Assembly (NCBI GenBank): GCA_001599935.1
Contig: BCIJ01000008.1
Span: 1 to 64,000 of the forward strand
Reading direction: 5' to 3'
Length of the DNA: 64,000 nt
DNA from: Holtermannia corniformis
Taxonomy: Eukaryota > Basidiomycota > Tremellomycetes > Holtermanniales
Part shown: in pieces, positions 21,335 through 32,479 of the stretch
Position numbering within the stretch: the stretch's first letter is position 1
Layout: each line of letters begins with the position of its first letter
The notes under the pieces: generated by a model
The model's database searches: none
What the model was told of the DNA's origin: nothing
The model's input: only the letters and a program-made list of their open reading frames with translations
Translations under genes and position numbers: made by a program

Positions 21335-22193
21335 TCAGGCGGCGATGCCAATGACACCACAAGCGGCACGGCCACCACTGCAACAGAGGTCAGCTAAATC
21401 GACCCCGTCCACACGATAGGACGTACGCGTTGCCGGTCTTGAGCGAGTCGGGGTGACCGCCCTCACCGAGGTCATCGGTGCCAGCGTGAACGACGACCGA
21501 GCGGCCGAGGATCGAGTAAGGGCCGAAGAGCGAAATGTGCTTGTCGGTGAGCTCAATCGAGGCGGTACCGTTACCGTCAGTCTTGACGTTGCCTGTGCGC
21601 CGGAATGAATCAGCTTCAATCGTCAGAATGGATGTAGCTCACCGAGGTCGCCCACGTGCCTTTCGGCCGAGGTGGGTCCGCCGTGGTTCTTTGAGTGAGG
21701 GTTGAAGTGCGAGCCGGCAGAGACACAACCGTTGCTGCAGCTGTCAGCTCGTGACCTTGCTTGCGTGGCAGGTACACTTACGAGTTGTCTCCGAACTCGC
21801 TGCAAGGGGGTTCACGTCAGCATGATTCATGACACTAAACGCGATGTGCAGATATGACGGCAAGTTCAGCGATGGGAGTGCAGCCTTCAACATGGCTGCA
21901 ACGCACGATGCTGATCTGCCTGTATCTCATCACCGACATCCCGCTCGACTCACTGGATGTGGAAGCCACGAGCGGCATCCTTGTCAAGACCGGTGATCTC
22001 GCCCGACACCTTGACGGGTTGGCCCTCGCCGTCCTGAGTAAAGGTGATGACACCCTTGGCGGCCGAGTCGCCCTTGAGTACTGCGATAGCCTGAGTAAGA
22101 ATAATGCCGCACGGTCAGTGAAATGCCGCAAATCACGACGGAAGGGTCGCTGAGGACCTCGCCGGTTCCGGCCCGGACACGTACCTTGACCAT
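21335..22193 (-). CDS. SOD1: Cu/Zn superoxide dismutase
   Basis: Converts superoxide to oxygen and hydrogen peroxide in cytosol and the mitochondrial intermembrane space. Exon 1 is only ATG GTC AAG (22193-22185). Exon 2 gives [19 protein letters not shown] and [17 protein letters not shown]. Later exons give [78 protein letters not shown] and [14 protein letters not shown], stop 21335-21337. All copper ligands (the FHIH pair, SHFNP, VVHAG) and zinc ligands (SHFNP, NHGGP, RHVGD and its Asp) are present. Both disulfide cysteines (GCVSAG, ACGVIG) are also present. Length about 155, normal for the family. No leader for secretion is seen. Convergent with the CNNM-like gene. Confidence 0.96.
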
Positions 22194-22398
22194 TTTATTG
22201 AACGATGTACAGGGAAAGGTTGAGGTGAGATGAGATGGGTGATGGATGCTGATGGAACGAGTCGACAGATCAGTACGGCCCGCGCAGTCACGTCAGCATC
22301 CGGACAGCGCCGGGAATTGCCACTTTGGGAAACTGAGTGGCACCAGTGCTGCCCGTGGCGGGAAGCGCACTATCATGCATGTGTGGGACTGAGCTCTG

Positions 22399-22596
22399 CT
22401 AGAAGGCATCCGGCATGTACGAATCAGGCTTTTCCGGTCCACTCCCAGAGCCTTTGAGGATATCCTTCTCCTGCATACCAACAGTGACGAAGTGCTGCTT
22501 GCGCTTTTCGACTGCTTCCTTGTGTTCGGCGAGCGTAGGCGAAGAAGCTTACGTCGTGGACTGACTAGAGGCGCTTGGATTGGTGGTTTCGGACAT
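22399..22596 (-). CDS. Small orphan protein, two exons
   Basis: ATG 22596 opens MSETTNPSAS, and the downstream part reads VEKRKQHFVTVGMQEKDILK, GSGSGPEKPDSYMPDAF, stop 22399-22401. The genomic frame has one TAA between these parts. An intron starting GTCAGT (after GCC TCT A) and ending GGAAG or AAGCAG (51-54 nt) removes it and keeps the frame. An 18-nt alternative also would. The product (about 50-55 residues) is charged and soluble-looking with no known domain. It is on the same strand as SOD1, whose start lies 206 bp downstream. Confidence 0.5.
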
Positions 22597-22677
22597 GATG
22601 TGGTGGTGTCGAGCAGCTGAGATGCGTTTCTTATACGTGTGGGCGAGTGCCGATATCTTGTACGACTCTACTCCAGA

Positions 22678-23079
22678 TCACGCAACACGGGCGCAACGTA
22701 CCTTTCATAAGCGGCTACGTTCAGGACTCGGCAGAGTTGCCGAACATGATAGCTGGGAGCCTTGGTGTCCGACTAGATTGCACTTACACCGTTTCGGTGC
22801 AATCGGGCTGACGCTCACCGATTCGGCAAGGATCACTGCCTTTGCAGCGTACACGGCTGCACTCACCTCGCTGCCGCGACCATGGCGCTCGGCAAAGAAA
22901 ATGTAACATAGGCTGGGCTCCCAGGTGAGGTCGCAAGGCGCAATGCAAGCTTGCGCCTTTGCCCCATCGTAGTTTCTCACTCGGTACTTGATTGAAGTCA
23001 CCTTGACTTCGAAGGTATCAGAGATCGTGCTACACCCCGTCACTGGGTCATATAAAATCGGTGGTGCTATGACATGCAT
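22678..23079 (-). CDS. Small orphan protein (about 100 aa)
   Basis: ATG 23079 opens MHVIAPPILYDPVTGCSTIS, continuing through KVTSIKYRVRNYDGAKAQAC to a GTGAGT donor after HGRGSE. An acceptor ACACCAAG about 108 nt later continues in frame to APSYHVRQLCRVLNVAAYER and YVAPVLRDLE, stop 22678-22680. Four or five cysteines are present and no signal peptide is seen. No family is recognised. The single large intron makes the model uncertain. Confidence 0.35.
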
Positions 23080-23115
23080 CGGTTTGAGTTACTGCTGCCT
23101 AGCAGCTCAGAGACT

Positions 23116-23391
23116 CTAGGACTCGTGTATAGCTTGACCGGAAGAAACAGCCTCGGCGCTCGTCTTCGTTGATGCGTTCCTCCTCTCGGAATGCTCCTTA
23201 CCGCGCAGGTACGACATGGCATAGTGAAACTGTATATTGCTCATCTTGTGCTCTGTAAGTGTGCACGGTCGCAGTGTCGGCTTGAAGCTGGAATCATTTG
23301 TTGAGGTAGATGGTGGCTGTGGCGGCATTGGCTCGCCCACACCTCCACGATTGCTTCTATACTGGTCAAGAACGCTCAGCAGCGAAGACAA
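23116..23391 (-). CDS. Possible exon or gene fragment, Ser/Thr/Pro-rich
   Basis: An open frame without a clear ATG ends LRGKEHSERRNASTKTSAEA and a TAG at 23116-23118. Its upstream part contains GEPMPPQPPSTSTNDSS. An internal Met (MSNIQFHYAMSYLRG) could be a start. It may be the last exon of a small gene or a chance frame. Confidence 0.2.
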   Translation of the reverse strand: MSSLLSVLDQYRSNRGGVGEPMPPQPPSTSTNDSSFKPTLRPCTLTEHKMSNIQFHYAMSYLRGKEHSERRNASTKTSAEAVSSGQAIHES

Positions 23392-23756
23392 TCATTCTGC
23401 TCAGTCTTCGCGAAGAAACTACGTCAGAGCCTTCGCATGACTACGTCGATCCTGGTGAAAGGTAGACTTTGTTGTACCTTCCGTCAGCGGAGCCTGACTG
23501 CACGACCGGCATATATTGAACGACATTGGATGAAAATGAGCTGCCACGAAAGAGATTTGACCGAGATGAACATTCAGCTTGATCAGATGTATAGCCGACG
23601 AGCCTACACGGCCTTGCGCATTAGTATCGTTATTCATCATTACTACGAAGGCACGATGCGATGCAGGGAGCAAGCAAGCATATATCAACAACAGATACGC
23701 AAAGAAGTCATGATTGTGGGAAGGAAAATGGAGAGGGGGAGGAGATCGCGTCGCAC

Positions 23757-26700
23757 TCATTCCGCGCCTTCGACGAAGACAACTTCGCTAGGTCTGACGA
23801 ACAAACCTCGAGGCGGTGTCTCCCCAAGCCAGCCAGACATGCCCCAGGGATCAGTGCTCATGCGCTCGCCGAAGGGTGACGAGCTCCGCGATATTGAGCC
23901 GCGTGGCAAGCGAATGTCGGGCGCGTTGCTGCTCGGAAATAGGGACGAGCCTAGTCCCAAACCGGCCATTTTCGAGTGAGTTAAACCGGTCTTCATGAGA
24001 TCGGCCCCGATAGCCTCGATGCGCCGCCGTCGTGCAGCGCGCTCGCTGGGGTCGGTTACGTCGCCGACGGTCTGAGTGGAGATGTGAAAGTATCGAGTGC
24101 CTTGGCGACTGCCATCCGAGGTTTCAAGCGCGAACTTGTCCTGCGACATCTCATCGACCTCAACGCCGACCCATGCACCCCGGCACTGTACACGTCAGCA
24201 ACTACGTCGCAGAAACGCAGTCTGACTCACGCCCTCCAAGCGGCCGATGTACCGAGCAAAAGCCTTGAACCGTGCGCGTTTCTTTTGCAACGAGACGATG
24301 CATGGAATCCCGATCTGAAGTTCCACGCCGTGATTCGCCGGCAGCGGTTTCATGCCGTCGTCGACGTGCACTTTCGGGACCGGAAGCACGAGCCTTGCGT
24401 CTTCTCTCGGCGGATCGAAGGCTGAAGCCGGATGGTACTTCGATCGAACAGTGCCGTTCGTCGTGACGCTACTGGTGCTTCCCGCGCGTGTGTAGCGGCT
24501 CGACTGCTTGGGTATCGACATGGAGGTGACTGGCGGTGGTTTTNGGGGCGAAGTAACAGCCAATGGAGGGTCGGGCATACTTTTGGCGTTGTGCACCTCG
24601 AGCACGTCGTGCTCAGCCAGCAAGTCGGCGAGCTCTGAGCCCGTTGACGTTGTCCGGATGATTGCAGGAGGACCAAGCAGGATCTCAGAAGCTTTGGGTG
24701 TCTGCATCTCCGTCTCATCCGTTGAGCCCGATGGTGAACGAGCCGACGGCACATTCGGGGTCCGAGCGACGACTGAGGGTGCAGTTGGAGGCTTCGAAGG
24801 TGCTCGATGCGCAGGCAACAGTCCAGACGGGCGGGGTTGTCGCACTAACGCGGTGCTATTTTGCGAGACTGCGCGCATTCGAGCTGCCGTCACCGACGAC
24901 ACCTTTGGTGACGTGCTGGCCGGTGAGGATGGCTTTGACGCCGCTGACGCGACGCGAGACCGCGTTTGACCATTCGTGGCTATCGAAGGGCTCAGTGACG
25001 CCGTCGAAGGGCTGCGGTGTGTCGCTATGTTGTTGCGTGCGTTTCTCGGGAGCGGAGGGGTTGGTGCCCCGGGTGCACTGGTCGACGGCCTGGCGATAAC
25101 AGTAGCCGCCGTTTTTGTCGATTTGGTGGACCGCACCGAGTTGGCCGAGTTTGGTCGCTTCGGCTGATCGGCGCTGACTGGAGTTCTAGCAGTACTCGTC
25201 ACTGATTTTGGCGTTTGCGGCGCGCTTGTAGTGGAGGGTGGAACGGCGGATCGCGGCGCCAAGCCTGTCCGAGTCGATGTGGAAGCAGCTATTGACTTTG
25301 TGGAAGGCGCCAGGGAGCGAACTGAGGGCGGTCGAGCGATGGAAGGTTGGGAAGACGTTGCTGGCTTGGTGACTGCAGGTCGTAGACTGCCTGCACCAGC
25401 TCGTGGAGGTGCAGCTACCACAGCTGTTCTTGCGCGCGAAGCAGTGGTGGTCGTCGATGCAGTAGTCCGAGTAGACGCGACTGAAGGCGCCCGTAGCCTC
25501 GTCGTTGCCGTGGAACGGACAGACGCGGCGTCGCTCGCCGCTGCTTTGGCTTTCGAGGCAGCCGTAGCAGCCGGCGCCGCAGTCCCTGGAGTTCGCAAGC
25601 GCGACGTCTTTGTCGCTATGGACCTGACGGACGCAGCGTCGCTGGTTCGCAGCTTGACAGGAGAGCTCGGTGCCGTAGATGAAGTTCTGCTGGCTGTAGT
25701 CACAGTCGAGCGGACAGACACGCCGTCGCTTGCTCTACCTTTGCCTTTCGCATTCGCCTGAATGATCGAACCCGACGCAGGGGTCGGAGTAGTGACGGCT
25801 CTGAGTCGACTGCTGCTCGCAACTGCACTTGCAGCCTCCCGGATCCGCCTCGGGCTGGTCGTAGTAGCTCCATTGGCAGGCTTTGGTGGTGACGAATGAA
25901 GGCGCAAGTTTGAAGTGGCCGAGACTCGGCTGGGAGCGAGGGAGACCCGCGATCGCGTAGACGCAGACGAGCGGACAGACGCAGCGTCGCTTGCGACTGA
26001 CTCTGCACGTGAAGCCGTCGAAGCCGCGGAGGACCGGAGTCGTGCTGGGACGGCTCTGGGCACGGAATCCGAGCGTGGCATGGGAATAGATGAAGGGCCG
26101 GTCAAAAGCTCCTCGACGGGCACGTCGATTTCTACGGGTGCGACGTCAGGAGACGCCAATCACAATATGAGAGACAACTGGAGAGGACTCGTCCACGCAC
26201 CGTCACTAATTTCCTTCAAAGCCCAGTTCTCAAGATGTATGAACGCGCTACGATCTCGCGCCTGCATCCAGCGCTTCTTCAGATGGGCAAGCACCAGCTC
26301 TCGCGTCTCTTCCACCAGGGAGCGGGTTTTGGAGCCCATCATCAGCACTGTTTGTAGCGTCTCGGGATCGACCCGAAGTAGTAAAGATGACACTAGCGCC
26401 TTTCCAGAGTTAACACTTTCTGGGTGTGCTAAATGCCGACGCAACTCACCTGATACACCTTGCCGGCCTCGCCAATCATTTCCGGCCGTCCGAGCTGCTC
26501 TCCGATGACTTTCAGGACGGTTTCCAGAACATCGCTGTCAAAGCTCTTGCCGTCGAGAAGCCCAAGCACCTCTTGACTGTCTGCAACCTCACTGAAGCGC
26601 TTTACAAGAACTTCGAGAGCGCGCTCCTCGATGCGGACTAGCATCTCCTCGAGTTGCGTCTGCCATGCCAGCATTCGCCCGCCCGGGGTCGTGACCGCAT

Positions 26701-28394
26701 CCATGCGCGCACGAGTACGAATCAAGCCTCGGAACGTTGAAATCGTATTTGACGGTACCACTGAGCGCAGAATCTCGTCTGCTAGGGCTTCTCGTTCCGG
26801 TCGTGGGACCTCGCCGACCTCTTTGCCCCAGCATTCGCCCCAGCCTTTGACGACCCACTCTCGGGCGAGCAGACCGAGCCGAACGGCACCGACGTCGGTT
26901 GCGCACGCGAAGCGCCAGACTCGAGCCGCCCGCATGGCGCATCGCTTGCAAGAGCACTTGACGTAGTCGAGCCCATGACAGAAATCCCAAGTGATCCTCG
27001 CCTCGATCTCATTGCGTAGAGTGTCGAGTTGTAGATACGAGGCACAGCGGTGGATCTGGAACGCGGTCACCAGGTCGTATGTGCGGTTGGAAAAGCTCAG
27101 CGAGCCGTTGTAGAGGTAGCCGAGGCAAAAGTGAAGAGCGGCTGGTGTGAATGGCGGTGACGGAAGGGTGATGATCTCGATGGCAGCAGACGACGTTGAA
27201 GATTCCTTGCGTGTGCGCGGGCGGAATTGAGAGTTATTGAGAAGGACTGAAGCAAAGTAGGGTGATCTTGAACATAGGATGAAGCGATGGGACGAGAACA
27301 CTGCCGTGCTCGACAATGACGCCTCGGAATCTGCCGAATCGTAGTCACTGTCCGACGGCAAGGTCGACGAAGATGAAGCCGGAGTCTTGCCGTTCGGCTT
27401 GGGGTTGTTGATGATCAGGTGGATCTGAACGTCGGCATAGAGTTTGCTTCTCCACATGTATGTCAGGTCCTGGTCGCCCATCAGTGATTTGCCACCCCTC
27501 CAACGGACGCCTCGCACGGACCTGACCCAACTTTTCCCGGCGATCCTCGACCCCTCCTTTGCGGCCTCTCGAGTCTCTCAAGCTACCAGTGAAGACCTCT
27601 GACGGGCCAAGAAAGCCTAGACCGACGTCGTCTTGATCCGAGATCCATTCGACGACATCGCCCATGCCTTCGGACGTGTAGAGCCACCTTGAGCCGTCAG
27701 CACACGTGTTTGCAGGTTTGCAGCAACTAACTCAAGTTGCGCTCTGAACATCTCTGGAGTCCCTCCGTGCGTCAGGCGCAATGGCTGGCTGGGACCGCCT
27801 TGCGATCGCGCTGAAGCTCGAATGGTATCTGCGTCCGATCCCATAGATAACGCGCTGCCGGTTCGCAGGCCGCCATTCATATAAGGAGAATGAGCTTGTG
27901 GGAGAGCAAGCGAGTTGGCCGATTGCGACGGCAGTAAGAGGTTGGTGCTGTAGGGGGAGGAACCGGTGGGGGTAGGCGATGCGAATGGACGGAGGGATGT
28001 AGGCGGGAAGTAGCGGTCCTTGAATGCCTCTGCACACGATGATCGCGGTCAGTCATATATACATACAGTCCAGATGCACTAACTCGGTGCTCGAACATAA
28101 ACAATTGCTGTGACCGATGCATCAGTATCCAATCTTGCAGCTCGCAGTACCGGCTCATAAGCAGGGTCCGTGCTTGGACTCACCTTTGTGACCCCATACT
28201 CTGCCCTGCTCAGCATCACAGCCGTTATCTTCGCCTTCGCCATCGCCCTCGGCGTCCCAATATACGTCGGCGAAACGCTCGTGAGCATGCTCGAACAGCT
28301 GGCGGAGGTCGGCGGCCCAAGCGTCGTTTGAGTTTTGGACAGCGCTCGCGATGCTTGGGAACGCCGCGGCCGCTCCTGGGCTCGTCGTTGTCAT
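23757..28394 (-). CDS. BTB-BTB-CAP-Gly protein (cytoskeleton-linked)
   Basis: Start MTTTSPGAAAAF at 28394. The first BTB/POZ reads FADVYWDAEG ... WGHK|AIVYVRAP|KAFKDRYFPP across introns starting GTGAGT and GTTAGT. After EMFRAQLE a 44-nt intron leads to WLYTSEGMGDVVEWISDQ. The second BTB follows (DLTYMWRSKLYADVQIHLI, FSSHRFILCSRSPYFASVLL, FCLGYLYNGSLSF). A helical BACK-like region spans about 27000-26430. Exon 26444-26215 gives VDPETLQTVLMMGSKTR and HLENWALKEISDG. A very long Ser/Thr/Ala/Arg-rich linker (about 26130-24400) carries repeated (S)DAASVRS motifs. The end is a CAP-Gly domain: GIPCIVSLQKKRARF, RYIGRLEG|..GAWVGVEVDE, DGSRQGTRYFHIS, then a Ser-rich tail, stop 23757-23759. CAP-Gly binds tubulin or EEY tails, and the basic linker fits microtubule binding. 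One ambiguous base lies at 24544. Confidence 0.82.
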
Positions 28395-28920
28395 GGTCGC
28401 GGCCGTCTACGGGCCTGTGCTGGCCGCTCTACCGCGTCCTTGATCCCAGTTGCGGCCACAGTGTTGCTGCGAAGTCAAAGTCAACCGACGGCGCGTGCGT
28501 CGCGTGTTGAGCGATCGGGTTTGCTTCCGTCGTCCAGTGGCACTGTGCAGGGATCCAGGCGATGGTCGAGCGCGTTTGACGAGGGATCGCTGTCGAGAAA
28601 GCGATACGCACTGATGGACAATACTCAGGAGTACCGTACAGATATGGCCGGGTCGCCGTACCATGACGAAGTCAGTGAAATTGCCATCGTCCATGAAAGT
28701 GGCGGTGCGCTTCCCAGTGATGCTCAAACCGAGATATGGGTTCAAGAATCATCATTAGCCAGCTGCATGTCGACATTATCCATATCTATAGATCTGATGG
28801 AAATATCCTCATGAAGCGCGGCTTAAGCATCTGGTAGAGCTCCACCCTTCTCAGTGACGAACGTCGTAAACGGAAGGCAATTCGCTGCAAATCTCGCACT
28901 CGCTCGTTCGCTGCACCTTG
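28395..28920. other. Upstream region of the BTB/CAP-Gly gene
   Basis: An open rightward frame (to about 28814, ending LMEISS) overlaps the ATG of the BTB gene on the other strand. It has some protein-like composition, but I cannot support it as a gene. Confidence 0.3.
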
Positions 28921-29118
28921 TCAGCCGTAATTGACCCTCGCCAATGGAAGAAAACGGACGCAGGTCTCACACTTGCCTCCCAGGAGCGCATCATGACGGA
29001 TCCCACACTTGCCACCGTCGTGGCAGTCGTAGCACTCGCAAGGGCAGGGTGTGGGTGGACCGCCACTACTGGGGAGTATTGCGGTGGTGTAGGTCGAAAG
29101 CGTGGCGAATCTCTCCAT
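28921..29118 (-). CDS. Small Cys-rich ORF (65 aa)
   Basis: ATG 29118 (MERFATLSTYTTAI) to TGA 28921-28923. The second half holds seven cysteines, in PCPCECYDCHDGGKC and GGKCETC, a CxCxCxxC arrangement reminiscent of metal-binding peptides. A longer frame extends upstream to Met codons near 29224. No signal peptide is seen. It could be a metallothionein-like or zinc-binding small protein, or part of a larger spliced gene. Confidence 0.3.
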   Translation of the reverse strand: MERFATLSTYTTAILPSSGGPPTPCPCECYDCHDGGKCGIRHDALLGGKCETCVRFLPLARVNYG

Positions 29119-29874
29119 AGTGTATCCGGATAGGTAAGACCTTGAGCCAAGACAGGGATCAGTGGTTATGTAGACGCGCGGCTCTCGAAACCTCGGCGGA
29201 GCTTGGCGGGCGGGCAAGGTCATGCCGAACCTCCGTTGCTCAAAGCCGCGCTGCCGAGTCATCAGTCGGTATCCCAGCACAGCAGCCTCGCAATAAGATT
29301 CTCTTGGATTCGCGGCCCGGTAATCGGTTTGTCCTATTCGGTCCATATATACTCGCACTCTGTCTCCAATCGTCGTCCTCGACAGTATGTCGACTACGAG
29401 CGGGGCTATACACTTCAACACCTCCAACGCATCTTATAAGGCTGAGAGTACTGGACTGGAGACCTATGGACGCTGTTAGAACTCAAGTCGGGTGTGGGGG
29501 GTGTGACCAAGACTGTTCCCATCTTCACCAACTTGTCCGAAGCGCAGGTGCACCACTACGAGGACCTATTTCAGAGCGATCAGGCGGAGAACACAGACGC
29601 GGCGACAGAGTAGGCGCAGTGTATCTAGAGGACGCATAGCGACTAGCAGTCGTTCAGGGACGTATGTAGGCGCATTGACTACACGATACCACCGACAACT
29701 CGCAAACAGCGGTTACAAGGGAGGTGGCGACAGGTCACGCAGCTGCCTTCCGTTGATCAAGTTGATCGGAAAGCATGTAAAGGAGGGGATGTTACCTGTG
29801 CGAACAGAGTCGGTTTCATCGGCTCTTCAGAGCCGTGCATCGACCGCGCTACTTTCTCAGCAACCTCCACCACC
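29119..29874. other. Gene-poor region
   Basis: Nothing with coding support is seen apart from the upstream extension of the Cys-rich frame. The right part should hold the promoter of the gene starting at 29875. Confidence 0.3.
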
Positions 29875-30207
29875 ATGTCTCTCATCTCTACCCTACCAAA
29901 CTACTGGCAGTACACCGCCTGCAACAAGACCTATCTCGCCAGAGTCAGCCCTGTTGGCAACAAGTGGCTCATGTTGACGTTTGAGCGCGTTCCGGACGAC
30001 TCACTCCGCTTACTGATCGCTCGTGAGTTTGCCGACTACAAGGACGTCAAGGATCTCCACTCCCACTTGGAGCTGGAAGATGTGGCGAATGAGCGTGAAC
30101 AGGCCGAAATCGATGCGGCATGCCAAGCGGCGTCTGGTAGCGCGATCGCTATCTGGCCGCCGACCGTGAGGCAGCAGGAAGCACGCCGCGTCGTTCCAGT
30201 CGTCTAG
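29875..30207 (+). CDS. Single-exon orphan protein (110 aa)
   Basis: ATG 29875 lies in a good context (CACCACCATGTC). The product MSLISTLPNYWQYTACNK continues as TYLARVSPVGNKWLMLTFER, then a charged helical part (LHSHLELEDVANEREQAEID) and ends EARRVVPVV. Length 110. It converges with the lactone oxidase gene, leaving 126 bp between stops. No family is recognised. The composition and the well-placed start favour a real gene. Confidence 0.5.
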   Translation: MSLISTLPNYWQYTACNKTYLARVSPVGNKWLMLTFERVPDDSLRLLIAREFADYKDVKDLHSHLELEDVANEREQAEIDAACQAASGSAIAIWPPTVRQQEARRVVPVV

Positions 30208-30333
30208 TACATGCATCCAGCCTCGCTTGACACAAGTCTCCATCATAGCCCCGATACTGTCCATCCTGAACGCTGTACCGGTGTATATGCAGATACATTG
30301 CGATCCCCCATCTATTAGAAACCCCAAGATTCT

Positions 30334-32052
30334 TCACACTTTGATCGCACCCTGCCCGCGTGACCGCTTGAATGTCCGCGCGTCCACGGCCTCGCCCTCC
30401 TCACCAAGCACATGCCGCCGGACATACTCGCTCCTCATGACGCCCTGCGGATCATTCTTCTTGATCAACTCGACGTACGCATCAAACTTTGGATACAGCT
30501 CCTTGAGCTGCCGAGGGCCTTGAGAATGCTGTTTGGCCCAGTGGGGTCGTCCGCCGTGAGACTCCATGATGCCGGAAAACTGTTCGAATAGCTTGCGGTA
30601 GGCTACCGGTAGACCGTACGGACGGTATGTGACGATGCCGATCCAGACCGTCTCGCGACCATAGGATGGACTGAGCCAAATGTCGTCTTCCTTGCTCCAC
30701 CGGACTTCGATCGGGAAATGGCACTTGAGCCCGCCCGACTTGCGCATCTCGCCTTCGAGGAGGTTTCTCAACTCGTATAGTGCTGGTCCAGCGGCGGTTG
30801 CCGGCAAAGCCCATTCCATAGTGTATTGCGGGAACTATCCAAGGTGAGCACCTATACACAGAATCGCAAGCGAGACATACCAGACAGTCAAAGTTGAGAA
30901 CCTTGTAGCCGTGGTCGACCACAGTGCTCGGAGCTTTGGCCAGGTACCATGCCCACTTGCCTACTGCAGTAGTGAAGCTAGGAATATACCTAGATACAAA
31001 GAGCATCGCTTGGGTAACGTGGTAGCCGAGGAAGTGTCCGATCCACGAGCCTTGCGGCTTCGGGGCCTGCCCACGTATCGATTCAGTCTTGCTGTCTTAT
31101 TTCACCGAGCGATTCACTCACTGCATACGTCCGGTTGGCCCGACCGACAACGACTCCGCCCGAGTGGGGGTACCACCACAACCTGACATGCTGGGCCGAT
31201 TTCTTGATCTTATCCAAATTGTCAAGAACCTCACCGAAAGGCCTGCTCTCTTTGCGTTCCTGCAGCCTGAAAGCCGCCTCTGTGTCGATCTCGACGTGTA
31301 CGATCAAGCCCGTCGCACCGAGACCGCACAGACTCGCCTTGAACAAATCGGGGTTCTCGGTTGCACTAGCTCGGACTATAGGGGCGCCAGCAGTAGGTTG
31401 GATGAGGAGTAGGGATTTACAGTGCTCAGACAGGACAGGGTAGTCCACGCCTGAGCCGTGCGATGCTGTCGAGATCAGGCCGGCAATGGTCTGGTCGGAT
31501 ATGGAACCGATGTTGATGAGAGCCAGGTGGTAGGTGTCGAGCTCTGCATGGATGCGGTGCAAGGTCGTGCCCGCCAAGAAAGTTGCCCTGTGTGCCGTTG
31601 TGTCGATCTAGTCCTGTCAGACGGCCTCAACTCCGTTGCACAATACGCACGGATACGAGACCCTGCAGCCCCTCCATGCGCACGAGGAAACCCCGAGTGC
31701 AGGCCAAGTCGCTTGGCGAGTGCCCAACACCGACAGGATGGACGGTTTGACCTTCGCGTTGGGCAAGCTCGATGATCAATCGACATTGGTGAATCGTTGA
31801 CGGCTCGAAGACTGAAAGCACGCCAAGGCATCAGCACGGACACTGACGACTGTCCCTGACGGCACACATACCGGTCGCGGGCCGGCACTCGTATGTCTGT
31901 GCCCAGTTGCTGAACACTGCTCGTGGGCTGTCATCTGGTACAACGATGCTCTTCAAGGAGAGTCGGATCGCCTCTGTCGACAGTGAAGACGGATCAAGAC
32001 CGTCAGCCGAGGCCTTGAGATCGTCGATCGAACTCGAGCTGGAGATTGACAT
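30334..32052 (-). CDS. ALO1: D-arabinono-1,4-lactone oxidase
   Basis: FAD enzyme that makes D-erythroascorbate from D-arabinono-1,4-lactone, located in the mitochondrial outer membrane in yeast. Start MSISSSSSIDDLKASADG (32052). The FAD-binding PCMH domain follows: FSNWAQTYECRPA, FEPSTIHQCRLIIELAQREG, VHPVGVGHSPSDLACTRGFL and GTTLHRIHAELDTYHLALIN, then GSISDQTIAGLISTASHGSG. The ALO domain follows (LFKASLCGLGATGLIVHVEI, HVRLWWYPHSGGVVVGRANR, YTMEWALPATAAGPAL, CHFPIEVRWSKEDDIWLSPS). The catalytic C-terminal HWxK motif is intact (GGRPHWAKQHS). It ends FKRSRGQGAIKV, stop 30334-30336. Four to six short introns. About 500 residues, normal for the family. Confidence 0.93.
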
Positions 32053-32479
32053 GATCTAGGAAATCTAATGGCTCGCGGTTTTGTTTCTGTGCAATGGTCA
32101 ATCCCTCGACTCGCACTCAAGATAGAGTTCGCCACCGGACATACATGACAGAGATGTTCACCTTTGGCTTGATTACAGAGCAGGACCGACGACGCCGGCG
32201 ATCTCCAACTTTTTTCAGGGCGCCGATGTCGTGCTCGGCTTTTGTCTCTTGTAAACTTGGACTTGTCTATCCCTCTAAGTGTCTATGTAATCGATCTTGT
32301 CACCCTGTCAGCGATGGCGGTTGCAGCGACGATGAGTGGGTACAACAGTGAGTGCTCTGCATCAGTCCATCGACCGCAGGCCGGGATTACGACGCGATTG
32401 CTGCTTGTGCCATGCTCCGATCGCGCGCCAGTGTCATCATCACTCGCATCTCGGCTTTGAGCGGCTCTACGGTCAACAC
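32053..32479. other. Intergenic region between ALO1 start and NIC96 stop
   Basis: No gene is supported. The region must contain the ALO1 promoter; no clear regulatory motif was recognised. Confidence 0.4.

Noticed and set aside
22545..22562. 18-nt micro-intron in the small gene at 22399-22596
   Set aside because: It would restore the frame, but introns of 51-54 nt using the same donor also do, and they match the usual intron size here.
25231..25761. Long rightward open frame opposite the BTB/CAP-Gly linker
   Set aside because: It is the antisense shadow of a Ser/Ala/Arg-rich repeat region, whose codon bias leaves the complementary strand open. No start context or domain supports it.
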